From the NCBI RefSeq assembly GCF_007830515.1, contig NZ_VLKT01000008.1, positions 1 to 64,000 of the forward strand: a stretch of 64,000 nt of DNA, in the 5' to 3' direction. Made by a program: the position numbers and the translations under genes. Shown in pieces: positions 34,169 through 42,523 of this stretch. Position 1 is the stretch's first letter, and each line of letters starts with the position of its first letter. The stretch is from Mesorhizobium tianshanense. Its GTDB lineage: Bacteria; Pseudomonadota; Alphaproteobacteria; Rhizobiales; Rhizobiaceae. Below the pieces are notes generated by a model. The model ran no database searches. It saw only the letters and a program-made list of their open reading frames with translations, and was not told where the DNA came from.

Positions 34169-34483
34169 ATGTCGTGGATTCTTCTCTTCTTCGCCGGCCT
34201 GTTCGAGATCGGCTGGGCGATCGGCCTCAAATACACCGACGGCTTCTCGAAGCCGTTGCCGACCGTCCTGACCGTTGCCTCGATGGTCGTCAGTCTCGCC
34301 TTGCTCGGACTGGCGCTGAAGACGCTGCCGGTCGGCACGGCCTATGCGGTGTGGACCGGCATCGGCACCGTCGGCACGGCGTTGCTTGGCATCTGGCTGC
34401 TCGGCGAGCCTGCGACCGCCATCAGGCTGGCCTGCATCGCACTCATCGTCTGCGGCATTATGGGATTGAAACTCGCGGCCTAG
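34169..34483 (+). CDS. sugE: SMR-family guanidinium exporter SugE/Gdx
   Basis: A 104-residue four-helix small multidrug resistance protein, [20 protein letters not shown] at the start. Glu13 (proton/substrate carboxylate) and Trp16 follow the Gdx pattern; helix 3 reads [20 protein letters not shown] and helix 4 [18 protein letters not shown]. Gdx dimers exchange guanidinium for protons in the inner membrane. The upstream guanidine-II riboswitch strongly supports this function over quaternary-ammonium export. It is followed by a hairpin shared with the convergent gene. Confidence 0.95.
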   Translation: MSWILLFFAGLFEIGWAIGLKYTDGFSKPLPTVLTVASMVVSLALLGLALKTLPVGTAYAVWTGIGTVGTALLGIWLLGEPATAIRLACIALIVCGIMGLKLAA

Positions 34484-34508
34484 TTTTGCTGCAAGGTCGC
34501 AGCACAAA

Positions 34509-34544
34509 CGCCTTCAGGGCCGCTGCTAGGCGGCCCTGAAGGCG
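34509..34544. terminator. Bidirectional hairpin between sugE and the convergent gene
   Basis: CGCCTTCAGGGCCGC (34509-34523) pairs perfectly with GCGGCCCTGAAGGCG (34530-34544) around TGCTAG. This is a 15-bp stem 25 bases after each flanking stop codon. It overlaps a second palindrome GCGATTTGCAAATCGC (34542-34557). There is no long T-run, but the position between convergent genes fits a shared terminator. Confidence 0.7.
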
Positions 34545-34569
34545 ATTTGCAAATCGCGCTGTAGGAGCG

Positions 34570-35004
34570 CTAGCGAGCGGAAAAGCCCGGAGGCGTCCTG
34601 CCGGTGCGCTGCTTGCGCGCCGCATAGCGCGCGTCGCGCTTGGCCTTGCGCTCGGCCTCGTCGGCAAGCAAACGAGCGATGCGCTCGTTCTCTTCGGCTT
34701 CCCGGATCTTCGCTTCCGCCTGGGCCGCTTCTTCGGCGGCGATGCGCGCTGCTTCGGCAGCAGCCTCGCGCTCGGCCTTTTCTGCCGCCTCGCGCGCCAG
34801 CTTTTCCTGCTTCAGCCTAGCCTTTTCTGCCTCGCGTATCGCACGAGCTTCGAGGATTGCCTTGCGTTCGGCCTGCCGTGCCAGCACCGCTGGATCGTCT
34901 GCTGCCGGTTTTGACTTGAAGCGCTCCAGAAGCGCCTTCTTTGCCTCGTTCGCGGCATTGCGCCGCTCAAAAATGTCTTTTTCCCTGTAGATAGCCAAGT
35001 CCAC
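34570..35004 (-). CDS. DUF6481-like Ala/Glu/Arg-rich coiled-coil protein
   Basis: A 144-residue soluble protein that is almost entirely charged helix. The N-terminal FERRNAANEAKKALLERFKS is followed by a long Ala/Glu/Lys/Arg repeat region (about residues 45-125) predicted as a single coiled coil, and a basic C-terminus (RYAARKQRTGRTPPGF). The N-terminal pattern looks like DUF6481 proteins of Rhizobiales, function unknown; that family name is given from memory. The shape suggests structural, nucleic-acid or chaperone-like binding, but nothing proves it. Confidence 0.7.
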   Translation of the reverse strand: MDLAIYREKDIFERRNAANEAKKALLERFKSKPAADDPAVLARQAERKAILEARAIREAEKARLKQEKLAREAAEKAEREAAAEAARIAAEEAAQAEAKIREAEENERIARLLADEAERKAKRDARYAARKQRTGRTPPGFSAR

Positions 35005-35228
35005 TTCCCTGAAGTCAATTCGCGACGCTTACATACGCGTGAAAACCGAGAGTTCAAGCGCCAAAACGGTATGCCAGCCATGAAATTCTGGGCTGTTGCA
35101 GCCGGGAGACGCCATTCCGGCTGAATTCGGCTGAAACCGACATGCACTGTTCACCATCCGCCCCTCTGGCGATGCGACAACCGGATCGCTACCTGTAGCG
35201 CGAAAACGAAACGCCAAGATGACACATT

Positions 35229-36290
35229 ATGGAACTCGGTCTCTACACCTTCGCCGACGTCAGCCCGGAACCGGGCCCTGGAGCCATCGGTGCGCATGAG
35301 CGGCTGCGCAACCTGATCGAGGAGATCGAGCTGGCCGACCAGGTCGGCCTCGACGTGTTTGGGCTGGGCGAGCATCACCGTCCCGATTATGCCGCTTCCG
35401 CGCCGGTCGTAGCGCTGGCCGCGGCGGCCGAACGGACCAGGCGCATAAAGCTGACCAGCGCGGTCACCGTGCTGTCCTCCGACGATCCGGTTCGCGTCTT
35501 CCAGCAGTTTGCGACGCTCGACCTTCTGTCCGGCGGCCGAGCCGAGATCATGGCCGGGCGCGGCTCGTTCATCGAATCCTTTCCGCTGTTCGGCTACGAC
35601 CTCGAAGACTATGACGAGCTCTTTGCCGAAAAACTCGACCTGCTGCTTGCCATCCGCGATCATGTCAAGGTGACCTGGTCGGGCAGGCTGCGCGCTCCGA
35701 TCAACGATCGCGGCGTCTATCCCCGCCCCTTCCAGGACAAATTGCCGATTTGGATCGCGATTGGCGGCACGCCGCAATCCGCCGCGCGGGCCGGCGCGCT
35801 CGGCCTGCCGCTGGCGCTGGCCATCATCGGCGGCGAGCCGGCGCGGTTCGCGCCGCTATTCGATATCTACAGGGAGGCGGCCAAACGGGCCGGCAGCGAT
35901 CCAGCCAGCCTCGCCACAAGCCTCAACGTCCACGGCTTCATCGCCGACACCCCCGACCAGGCGGCCGACGATTTTTATGGGCCGCAGGCCGAGGTGATGA
36001 ACCGCATCGGCCGCGAGCGCGGCTGGGGTCCGACGTCGAGGGCACATTTCGACCAGTCGCGCGGCCCGAACGGCGCGCTGTTCGTCGGCAATCCCGAACA
36101 GGTGGCCGAGAAGATTGTTGCCCAGCACAGGATATTCGGCAACGACCGCTTTCTGCTGCAGATGGCGATCGGCATCATGCCGCACGCCAAGATCATGAAG
36201 GCGATCGAGCTCTACGGCACCAAGGTGGCGCCGATCGTGCGCAAGGAAACGGCAAAGACCATCCCTGCCGTGGCTGCGCCGGCCGCCTGA
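35229..36290 (+). CDS. LLM-class flavin-dependent oxidoreductase (Atu2307/SP_0267-like)
   Basis: A 353-residue luciferase-like TIM-barrel protein that uses reduced FMN or F420-like flavin. Family stretches: [19 protein letters not shown] at the start, [60 protein letters not shown] and the C-terminal [18 protein letters not shown]. The FGLGEHHR pattern with a substrate-side His pair places it in the group containing Agrobacterium Atu2307. The substrate is unknown. It lies alone, with 224 bases upstream without another gene. Confidence 0.88.
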   Translation: MELGLYTFADVSPEPGPGAIGAHERLRNLIEEIELADQVGLDVFGLGEHHRPDYAASAPVVALAAAAERTRRIKLTSAVTVLSSDDPVRVFQQFATLDLLSGGRAEIMAGRGSFIESFPLFGYDLEDYDELFAEKLDLLLAIRDHVKVTWSGRLRAPINDRGVYPRPFQDKLPIWIAIGGTPQSAARAGALGLPLALAIIGGEPARFAPLFDIYREAAKRAGSDPASLATSLNVHGFIADTPDQAADDFYGPQAEVMNRIGRERGWGPTSRAHFDQSRGPNGALFVGNPEQVAEKIVAQHRIFGNDRFLLQMAIGIMPHAKIMKAIELYGTKVAPIVRKETAKTIPAVAAPAA

Positions 36291-36444
36291 ATCCCAGTCG
36301 CCTGATTCCTGGTCACCTGATTTATCGGCAAGGTCGTGACGGCCTTGCCGCCAATGCATCAACGCCGGCTAACGGAACCTTGAAGCCGCAAAGGCGTTTT
36401 CGCAAGCAGCGCACACCAGTCGCGATGTGCCGCCGAGGGCCAGA

Positions 36445-37626
36445 ATGAAAGCCGAACCCGCCGCTTTGGCCGCAGGTGTTGCCGAGAGCACAGATTCGCG
36501 CGTCGAGGCGCATAACGACACGCATCTGATGCGTTCGTTGCTCGTCGGCATCTTCATCCTGATGGCGATCTACGCGCTCTACTTCGCCAAAGCCTTCTTC
36601 ATGCCGGTCATTCTGGCTTTCCTGCTGGCGCTGACGCTGACGCCGATCGTCCGCTTTCTGCGCAAGCACGGCATGCCCGACGTGATATCGGCGACACTGC
36701 TGGTGGTGCTGTCGGTCAGCGTCCTTGCGGTGGCCGGCTATCTGCTCAGCGGCCCGGTCATCGACCTCATCAACAACACTTCCTCGATTGGCCAGCAGCT
36801 TACAGAGCGTCTGGCGCAACTGCGCCGTCCTTTCGAAAGGATCGTGGAGATTTCGCGTCAGATAGAGGGACTGACGGAGCCGTCCCAGGAACCGGGCGTT
36901 CAGAGGGTAGCCATAGCGCAATCCATGGCGCAATCCGGCCTTCTCTCGCAAGCTGCCAGCAATTTGCTGTCGGCGGGCACCAGCGTCCTCATCGTCTTCG
37001 TCCTGTCGCTGTTCCTGCTCGCCTCGGGCACGATGTTCTATGAGAAGATCGTCCAGTCCTTCCCCAGTCTCAGCGAAAAGAAGCGGGCACTGCGCGTCGT
37101 CTATGACGTCGAACGTGAAATCTCGCACTACCTGCTTACCGTCGCCGTCATCAATACATGCCTGGGCGTGGTCATCGGACTCGGACTCTGGGCGCTCGGC
37201 GTGCCCAACCCGCAGGTCTGGGGTGCGGCTGCGGCTCTGCTCAATTTCCTGCCCTATATCGGGGCGGCGATTACGATCACGCTTGTCGCGATCATGGCGC
37301 TGATCAGCTTCGACAGCATCTCCTACGCGCTGCTGGCGCCGGCCTTCGTGATTTTGTGCGATACCGTCGAAGGTCAGTTCGTGACGCCGACGGTGGTCGG
37401 CCGGCGGCTCGAGATCAACGCCGTGGCAATCCTCATCGCCATCGCCTTCTGGTCCTGGCTGTGGGGTTTTGTCGGCGCGCTGCTTGCGGTGCCGCTGCTG
37501 GTCGTCATCAAGGTGTTCTGCGATCACTTCGACGGCCTCAGCCATGTCGGCAATTTCCTGGCGGCGCAGCATACCGTGATTGAGGACGAAGAGATTTCCG
37601 ACACCGAGAAAGCGGCGGGCGCATAG
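36445..37626 (+). CDS. AI-2E-family (PerM/UPF0118) transporter
   Basis: A 393-residue inner-membrane protein with about eight helices in the AI-2E/PerM pattern. Three N-terminal helices (ILMAIYALYFAKAFFMPVIL and next) are followed by a soluble loop (residues about 100-160). The C-terminal helices contain NTCLGVVIGLGLWALGVPNP, LLNFLPYIGAAITITLVAIM and GQFVTPTVVGRRLEINAVAI. The family exports small solutes or signals, or works as Na+/H+ exchange in some bacteria; the substrate is not inferable. ATG 36445 follows GAGGGCCAGA and is preferred to a GTG at 36427. Confidence 0.9.
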   Translation: MKAEPAALAAGVAESTDSRVEAHNDTHLMRSLLVGIFILMAIYALYFAKAFFMPVILAFLLALTLTPIVRFLRKHGMPDVISATLLVVLSVSVLAVAGYLLSGPVIDLINNTSSIGQQLTERLAQLRRPFERIVEISRQIEGLTEPSQEPGVQRVAIAQSMAQSGLLSQAASNLLSAGTSVLIVFVLSLFLLASGTMFYEKIVQSFPSLSEKKRALRVVYDVEREISHYLLTVAVINTCLGVVIGLGLWALGVPNPQVWGAAAALLNFLPYIGAAITITLVAIMALISFDSISYALLAPAFVILCDTVEGQFVTPTVVGRRLEINAVAILIAIAFWSWLWGFVGALLAVPLLVVIKVFCDHFDGLSHVGNFLAAQHTVIEDEEISDTEKAAGA

Positions 37627-37773
37627 TCCGGACACCGGGATAAGTTCCGGACGGGATCTTCGAGTTCAAATGTCCTTTGCGCCTACTTGGACGCGCGGCG
37701 TCTGTTCAATTTTTTGAATTTGTGGCCGTGGCGGTCGCTTCCTACATCCTACCCGTCCACAGGATCCCCGCCC

Positions 37774-38775
37774 ATGACCGCCCTTTCCGTTCTCGACCTG
37801 TCGCCGATCGTCGAAGGCAGCAGCGCTTCGCGATCGTTAGCCAATTCGCTCGATCTCGCCCGTCATGCCGAGCGGCTGGGATACAAGCGCTACTGGCTGG
37901 CCGAGCATCACAACATGCCGGGCATCGCCAGCGCCGCCACCTCAGTCGTCATTGCCCATGTCGCCGGCGGCACCAGGACGATACGCGTCGGCGCCGGCGG
38001 CATCATGTTGCCCAACCATTCGCCGCTGGTCATCGCCGAGCAGTTCGGCACGCTTAACGCATTGCATCCCGGCCGCATCGACCTCGGCCTCGGTCGGGCG
38101 CCGGGCACCGACATGGGCACGGCGCGCGCGCTGCGCCGCAACCTCGAGGCCGGCGCCGACAGTTTCCCGCAGGATGTCGTCGAGCTGATGGGCTATTTCC
38201 AGCCGGCCGAAGACGGCCAGCGTATCCGTGCCGTGCCGGGCAGGGGCGAAAAGGTGCCGATCTGGATCCTGGGTTCAAGCCTCTATGGCGCGCAACTTGC
38301 CGCCATGCTCGGCCTGCCCTACGCCTTCGCCTCGCATTTCGCGCCGGCAGAACTCGACCATGCGCTGGAGATCTACCGCTCGCGCTTCCAGCCGTCGGAA
38401 CAGCTCGACAGGCCCTATGTGATGCTCGGCCTCAACGTCTTCGCTGCTCCCTCCGACGCCGAGGCGCGGCTGCTGTTCACCTCGCTGCAGCAGGCCTTCG
38501 TCAATCTGCGCACCGGCCGGCCCGGCCGATTGCCGCCGCCGGTCGAGGGATATGAGCGCGACCTCGACCCGATGGCCAAAACCATGCTTGGCCAGGCGCT
38601 GTCCTGCACCGTTGTCGGCGTCCCTGAAACGGTCCGGCAAGGCATTGAGGCGTTCGTGCGCCGCACCGGCGCCGACGAGCTGATGGTCACCGCGCAGATT
38701 TTCGATCACACAGCGCGGGTGCGGTCCTTCGAGATCCTGGCCGAAGTCCACAAATCGCTGTCGCAAGCGGCCTGA
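37774..38775 (+). CDS. MsnO8-type LLM-class flavin-dependent oxidoreductase
   Basis: A 333-residue luciferase-like monooxygenase. It begins [20 protein letters not shown]; the SVLDLSPV/I start is characteristic of the MsnO8 subgroup. Further motifs are [60 protein letters not shown] and [20 protein letters not shown]. It needs reduced flavin and O2; the natural substrate is unknown. The long leader back to 37687 in the same frame is not family-like, so the start is placed at 37774. An intergenic palindrome follows its stop. Confidence 0.9.
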   Translation: MTALSVLDLSPIVEGSSASRSLANSLDLARHAERLGYKRYWLAEHHNMPGIASAATSVVIAHVAGGTRTIRVGAGGIMLPNHSPLVIAEQFGTLNALHPGRIDLGLGRAPGTDMGTARALRRNLEAGADSFPQDVVELMGYFQPAEDGQRIRAVPGRGEKVPIWILGSSLYGAQLAAMLGLPYAFASHFAPAELDHALEIYRSRFQPSEQLDRPYVMLGLNVFAAPSDAEARLLFTSLQQAFVNLRTGRPGRLPPPVEGYERDLDPMAKTMLGQALSCTVVGVPETVRQGIEAFVRRTGADELMVTAQIFDHTARVRSFEILAEVHKSLSQAA

Positions 38776-38790
38776 TGGTCTTTCTCATTT

Positions 38791-38841
38791 GATGCATGTC
38801 GTTATCCCAAAACCGCTGCACACTTTTGGGCAACATGCATC
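38791..38841. repeat. Rhizobial intergenic palindromic element
   Basis: GATGCATGT at 38791 and ACATGCATC at 38833-38841 are the outer arms; CCCAAAA and TTTTGGG are inner arms, around CCGCTGCACAC. This 51-bp hairpin has the look of the short palindromes repeated between genes in Mesorhizobium and relatives. It lies between the MsnO8-type gene and a LacI remnant and could act as a transcription end. The family identity is from memory and needs a genome-wide copy count. Confidence 0.7.
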
Positions 38842-39060
38842 AGTCGCTAACGCTTTGTGCGATCGCCCCAAAGGGCGCCCCCAGTGGCCGGCATGAATTG
38901 CGGATCATCAGGCGTCCCTTGGGCGCCAGCTTGCGCGGCGGCGCGTCCCGGTTCCCGGCGCGCCGGTCGAGGAGATTGGCCGCCTGCTCGCCGATCGCCT
39001 TGACCGGTTGTGCAACCGTGGTCAGTTGCGGCTGGAGGGGCAGCGCAGACCGACCAAGGC
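38840..39060 (-). pseudogene. LacI/PurR-family repressor, C-terminal remnant
   Basis: The minus strand reads LTTVAQPVKAIGEQAANLLD, then GRLMIRNSCRPLGAPFG, ending at TGA 38840-38842. This is the C-terminal end of the LacI/PurR periplasmic-binding-like domain (Q/P-x-x-x-x-G-x-x-A followed by the VRNSC tail). There is no start codon, no helix-turn-helix and no earlier part of the protein. The 3' end of the marR gene abuts it, suggesting a deletion or insertion event removed the first 270 or so residues. Confidence 0.75.
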
Positions 39061-39065
39061 AGCAC

Positions 39066-39527
39066 TCACGTCAGCTTGGCCAAAAGCCGCATGAAGGTGG
39101 CGACCTCCTTGGCGGACAGCGGCGCCAGCGTCTCTTCAGTGATCTCGCGGGCGATCGGGATCAGCTGCTCGATGGCATCGCGGCCCTCGGCGGTCAGATT
39201 GACCAGCAGGCGCCTTTTGTCGACCTCATGCTTGGAAAGCTCTACCAGGCCGCGCGCCTTGAGCCGATCGATCACACCTTTCACCGTCGCTGCGTCCATT
39301 GCGATCAGGCTGCCAAGCTGGTTCTGCGAGGTCTCGCCGACGTCGTGCAATTTGGCCAGGGCGGCGAATTGCGGCGGCGTCAGATCGGCGATATGCGCCG
39401 CGAAGATCGAGACATGGCGCTGGTGCGCCTTGCGCAGGATGAAGCCGACCTGCTCCTGCAAGCGGTAGTCGTTTTCGTCGGGCTCCTCGGCCTCGACGAG
39501 CTTGAGCAGATTGTCCTCGCCGCTCAC
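39066..39527 (-). CDS. MarR-family transcriptional regulator
   Basis: A 153-residue winged-helix regulator. The N-terminus is acidic. DNA-binding elements are DLTPPQFAALAKLHDVGETS, QNQLGSLIAMDAATVKGVID and RLKARGLVELSKHEVDKRRL with the wing. It starts at GTG 39527, overlapping the stop of the PF06684 gene (GTGA), as the last gene of the molybdo-hydroxylase operon. A MarR at the end of a heterocycle-degradation operon is a common autoregulated layout; its operator may be the repeat at 46215-46232. The ligand is probably a pathway substrate or intermediate. Confidence 0.92.
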   Translation of the reverse strand: MSGEDNLLKLVEAEEPDENDYRLQEQVGFILRKAHQRHVSIFAAHIADLTPPQFAALAKLHDVGETSQNQLGSLIAMDAATVKGVIDRLKARGLVELSKHEVDKRRLLVNLTAEGRDAIEQLIPIAREITEETLAPLSAKEVATFMRLLAKLT

Positions 39528-40108
39528 CGCAGCCCGTCCCAAGCCTTGATGTCTTTCGCCGCGAGGCCGCCCATACGGTCGTGCACGCGCGGGCCGCAGG
39601 TCATGGCGAGGCAGAACAGGATCTCGTCGGGACGAGGCCCGTCGCTGATGCCGACCTCCATGGCATCGAAATGGCCGCGTACATAGGCGGCATTGATGTG
39701 GCCGAGCGGCACGTCGAGCCGCGAGCCGAAGGCGCCGACCTTCTTTGCCGACGGCACGATCGCCTTGGCGTCGCCGAGCCGCTCGCGCATGGCGTAGCCG
39801 CCCGGCACATGCCACAGCGCACCATGCTCCAGCTCGCCCGCTGTGCCGACGATGGCGCCCTTGCCGTAGCCGTCAATCTGTTTCACGTCGCCGCCCAACG
39901 CCGCGATGAGCTTGTCGGAGAGCAGCAGGCCGAGCGGCTTCAGATCGTCCATGGCGCCCTGCAGCTCTTCCACATAACGCCCGGCGAACGGGTTCTTCAC
40001 CACCGCCATGGCGGCAGCGCGGCGACGCGGCACCTTCGCCACCGGCCCGCCCTCGTGAAAGATCTCTTCGGTCAGAACCGCAATCTTGCGGATCGCGAAC
40101 TCAGGCAT
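39524..40108 (-). CDS. PF06684 'amino acid synthesis' (DUF1185) family protein
   Basis: A 194-residue protein starting MPEFAIRKIAVLTEEIFHEG. Family stretches are KNPFAGRYVEEL, YGKGAIVGTAGELEHGALWH and LGHINAAYVRGHFDAMEVGI. The family was named 'amino acid synthesis' but has no proven enzymatic activity known to me. It commonly sits in operons for N-heterocycle or amide degradation, as here. It overlaps the end of the UPF0280 gene by eight bases and the start of marR by four. A hydrolytic or ring-opening role after ring reduction is possible but unproven. Confidence 0.85.
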   Translation of the reverse strand: MPEFAIRKIAVLTEEIFHEGGPVAKVPRRRAAAMAVVKNPFAGRYVEELQGAMDDLKPLGLLLSDKLIAALGGDVKQIDGYGKGAIVGTAGELEHGALWHVPGGYAMRERLGDAKAIVPSAKKVGAFGSRLDVPLGHINAAYVRGHFDAMEVGISDGPRPDEILFCLAMTCGPRVHDRMGGLAAKDIKAWDGLR

Positions 40109-40982
40109 GGGCAATTTCCTTCCTTGATTTCTCGTTGGGCGCGGCAAGCGCCATGGGACCGGCGATCCGTGCCTGACCGGCAAGGAACAGCGCTGAAGCG
40201 GCAATCAGGCCATGTCGCCGAAAATCTTCGGCGACGGCGAACCCGCTGTCCAGCGCAGCGGCGATTTCGCCAGGGGAAAGCGCGCCGACGCTCTGGACGA
40301 CCAGGCGATCGCCAAGGTCGCTGTCAGGCGCCAGATCGCGCGCCGGCACGCGCTCGATGGCAGGGTGACCGGGCAGGTCGATGGCGTTGGCGATCAGGGT
40401 CGCGGCAGCATCGGCCTCTGCGCCTGTCCGCGCCAGCACGGTGACGGCGTCGGCGATGCCTAGCGAAAAGGAACGGCCGCGCCAGCCGCTTGTCGCGACC
40501 CCGTGAATCCCATCCCCAGCGCGGATCGTAATGCGGTCCGCCAGCCCATGACCTGTCCCGGCAATGGCGAGGGTCATGGACCGGCCGCTGCCGAGATGGA
40601 TCGCGCTGTCGCCGCCATTGTTGACATAGGCGCGATCGAGCCGGCGCCCGGCCAGCATAGCTGCAAGAATTTCGTCGGCTACCGAACCGGCAATAGCGGC
40701 CATCGGCGTGATGAATTGTTTCGCTAGCGGAACGACCGCTGCTTCCATGCGGCGCGCCGTCGGCCCAGCGAAAGCACGTGGCCGCAGCGAGGCCGGGCGG
40801 CTCAGCTCTGGCAGTTCGCCGACGAGTTCCGGCAGGATTGTCTGAAATCGCGCCACCGCCTGCTCATAGGCGGCGCGACATTCGCCCGCATCGCCGAATG
40901 CCTCGATGATCAGGTCGATCGGGCCATGATTGAGATGCAGCCGTCTGCCGTCCTCAAGCCAATGCGCCTGCGGGCCGTTCAT
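40101..40982 (-). CDS. UPF0280 (ApbE-superfamily) protein
   Basis: A 293-residue COG2122/UPF0280 protein, a distant branch of the ApbE flavin transferase superfamily. The ApbE-like core is visible: PMAAIAGSVADEIL (about 93-106), YVNNGGDSAIHLGSGRSMTL (from 119, the GGD pocket) and GIHGVATSGWRGRSFSLGIA (ApbE G-x-A-T-S-G motif), then ADAVTVLARTGAEADAAATL. ApbE enzymes attach FMN covalently to proteins; UPF0280 members are uncharacterised. Its ATG overlaps the stop of the reductase-like gene (TGATG), so it may modify or assist that redox enzyme; this is inference. Confidence 0.88.
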   Translation of the reverse strand: MNGPQAHWLEDGRRLHLNHGPIDLIIEAFGDAGECRAAYEQAVARFQTILPELVGELPELSRPASLRPRAFAGPTARRMEAAVVPLAKQFITPMAAIAGSVADEILAAMLAGRRLDRAYVNNGGDSAIHLGSGRSMTLAIAGTGHGLADRITIRAGDGIHGVATSGWRGRSFSLGIADAVTVLARTGAEADAAATLIANAIDLPGHPAIERVPARDLAPDSDLGDRLVVQSVGALSPGEIAAALDSGFAVAEDFRRHGLIAASALFLAGQARIAGPMALAAPNEKSRKEIAHA

Positions 40983-42523
40983 CACCCGACCCCATTGCCC
41001 GCTGCGCGCCGCAACTGCGCCAGCGGCGGCCACGGATTGCTGGCCGGCGCGCCCGTGCCATGACGCGGATTGAGATATTCACCGCCCTTGGCAAGAATGT
41101 CCTCAACGCTGCGGATCTCGGCTTCGTAGCCACCGAGCCTGACATAGTCGTCGCGGCGCAGCGTGAATTCGATCGGCGCCACCAGCGCCGGCGTCGGCAC
41201 ATAGCCGAAGGCGTTTTCAGGCACGCGGGTGACGTCGACCATCAGGGTGATGCCGCCGCCCGGCCAGACATAGACCGGTGCACCGCCGACCGTGACATAA
41301 GTCGTCAGGCCCTGCACCGAGCGGGTCAGATTGACCGGGTTCTCGGTGACACCGGCGCGCAGCGAGCCGCCGGCGCCGCCTATGAACAGCACGGTGCACA
41401 GCGCCGGCTCGCAATTGTCCTCGATCAATCCGACCGACTTCTGCAGCCGCTCCGGGAACGGTTTCTGCACCGGCTTCAACTCGTCGTCGAGCTCGTAATA
41501 GGCGAACTGCTCGCCAGTGGTCGAGACCATCAGCAGCGACAGGCCCGGCCGCGCACCTTTCTTCGCATTCCATTCGCCAAGGATCGACAGCGGGTCGGAA
41601 ATGTTGGTGCCACCCCAGCCGAGGCCGGGCTCCGACACCTTGAAATAGCGGCCCGGCGTCGAACGGCGGCCGATTATCTTGATGCCGGTATCCTGCCAGC
41701 CCAGCACCTTGCCTGCCTGATGCTCGGAAACGACGCCGGTGATGTGATCGTCGACCACCACCACCTCGTCGACCAGGCCGCGCCACTGAGTGGCGAACAT
41801 GCCGATGGTGGCCGAGCCGCAGCCGACGCGCATGCGATGTTCGACCTTGCCATCGATGACCGGCGGCTTGCCGGCTTCGACGATGATCGCAGCACCGCCG
41901 TCGATGGTGAGTTCGACCGGTTTGCGGTTGCATAGGTTAAGCAGCCCATCGCAGGTGGCACGACCTTCGGCTTTCGAGCCGCCGGTCAAGTGATGCACGC
42001 CACCCAGCGACAGCATCTGCGAGCCGTATTCGCCTGTCGTGACATGGCCGATCGCCTCACCCGCCGCGCGGACCGTCGCCGTTTCGGGACCGATATGACG
42101 GTCGGTGTCGATCTTCACCTTGACGCCGCAGTAGGAGAAGATGCCCTCGGTGACCACGGTGACGAGGTCCACGCCCTCGACCTCCTGGCTGACGATGAAA
42201 GGCGCCGGCTTGTAGTCGGGATAGGTGGTGCCGGCGCCGATCGCGGTGACGAAGCGGCGGCCGGTGTTGACCAGTTCGCCATCCCAGGCCTCGCCTTCGG
42301 CGACAAAGGGAACGACCGCAGCGCCGGTTTCGGCCGCGTGATCGAGGATGGTCAGCGGATCCATCCGCACGATCCTGCCGCCGACATTGCCGTAGCGGTC
42401 ACAGGCGCCGGTGCGGCCATCGGCGATATAGCACATGACCGGACAGGCATCGCAGCGGATCTTTTCCGCCACCTGCTTCTCGCCGGGATCATGCGTCTCG
42501 AAGCGTTCGGCAAGCTCGCTCAT
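40982..42523 (-). CDS. 6-hydroxynicotinate reductase-like iron-sulfur protein
   Basis: A 513-residue protein with an N-terminal ferredoxin-like cysteine cluster at Cys24, Cys27, Cys31 and Cys41 (CDACPVMCYIADGRTGACDR). A large domain follows without a fold I can name, containing VVTEGIFSYCGVKVKIDTDR, MRVGCGSATIGMFATQWRGL and PGLGWGGTNISDPLSILG. Homologues in Rhizobiales are labelled 6-hydroxynicotinate reductase, the enzyme that reduces the pyridone ring to 1,4,5,6-tetrahydro-6-oxonicotinate in anaerobes and Azorhizobium-type nicotinate degradation. The substrate here is inferred from family labels and context. It is coupled to the hydroxylase (ATGA) and to UPF0280. Confidence 0.75.
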   Translation of the reverse strand: MSELAERFETHDPGEKQVAEKIRCDACPVMCYIADGRTGACDRYGNVGGRIVRMDPLTILDHAAETGAAVVPFVAEGEAWDGELVNTGRRFVTAIGAGTTYPDYKPAPFIVSQEVEGVDLVTVVTEGIFSYCGVKVKIDTDRHIGPETATVRAAGEAIGHVTTGEYGSQMLSLGGVHHLTGGSKAEGRATCDGLLNLCNRKPVELTIDGGAAIIVEAGKPPVIDGKVEHRMRVGCGSATIGMFATQWRGLVDEVVVVDDHITGVVSEHQAGKVLGWQDTGIKIIGRRSTPGRYFKVSEPGLGWGGTNISDPLSILGEWNAKKGARPGLSLLMVSTTGEQFAYYELDDELKPVQKPFPERLQKSVGLIEDNCEPALCTVLFIGGAGGSLRAGVTENPVNLTRSVQGLTTYVTVGGAPVYVWPGGGITLMVDVTRVPENAFGYVPTPALVAPIEFTLRRDDYVRLGGYEAEIRSVEDILAKGGEYLNPRHGTGAPASNPWPPLAQLRRAAGNGVG

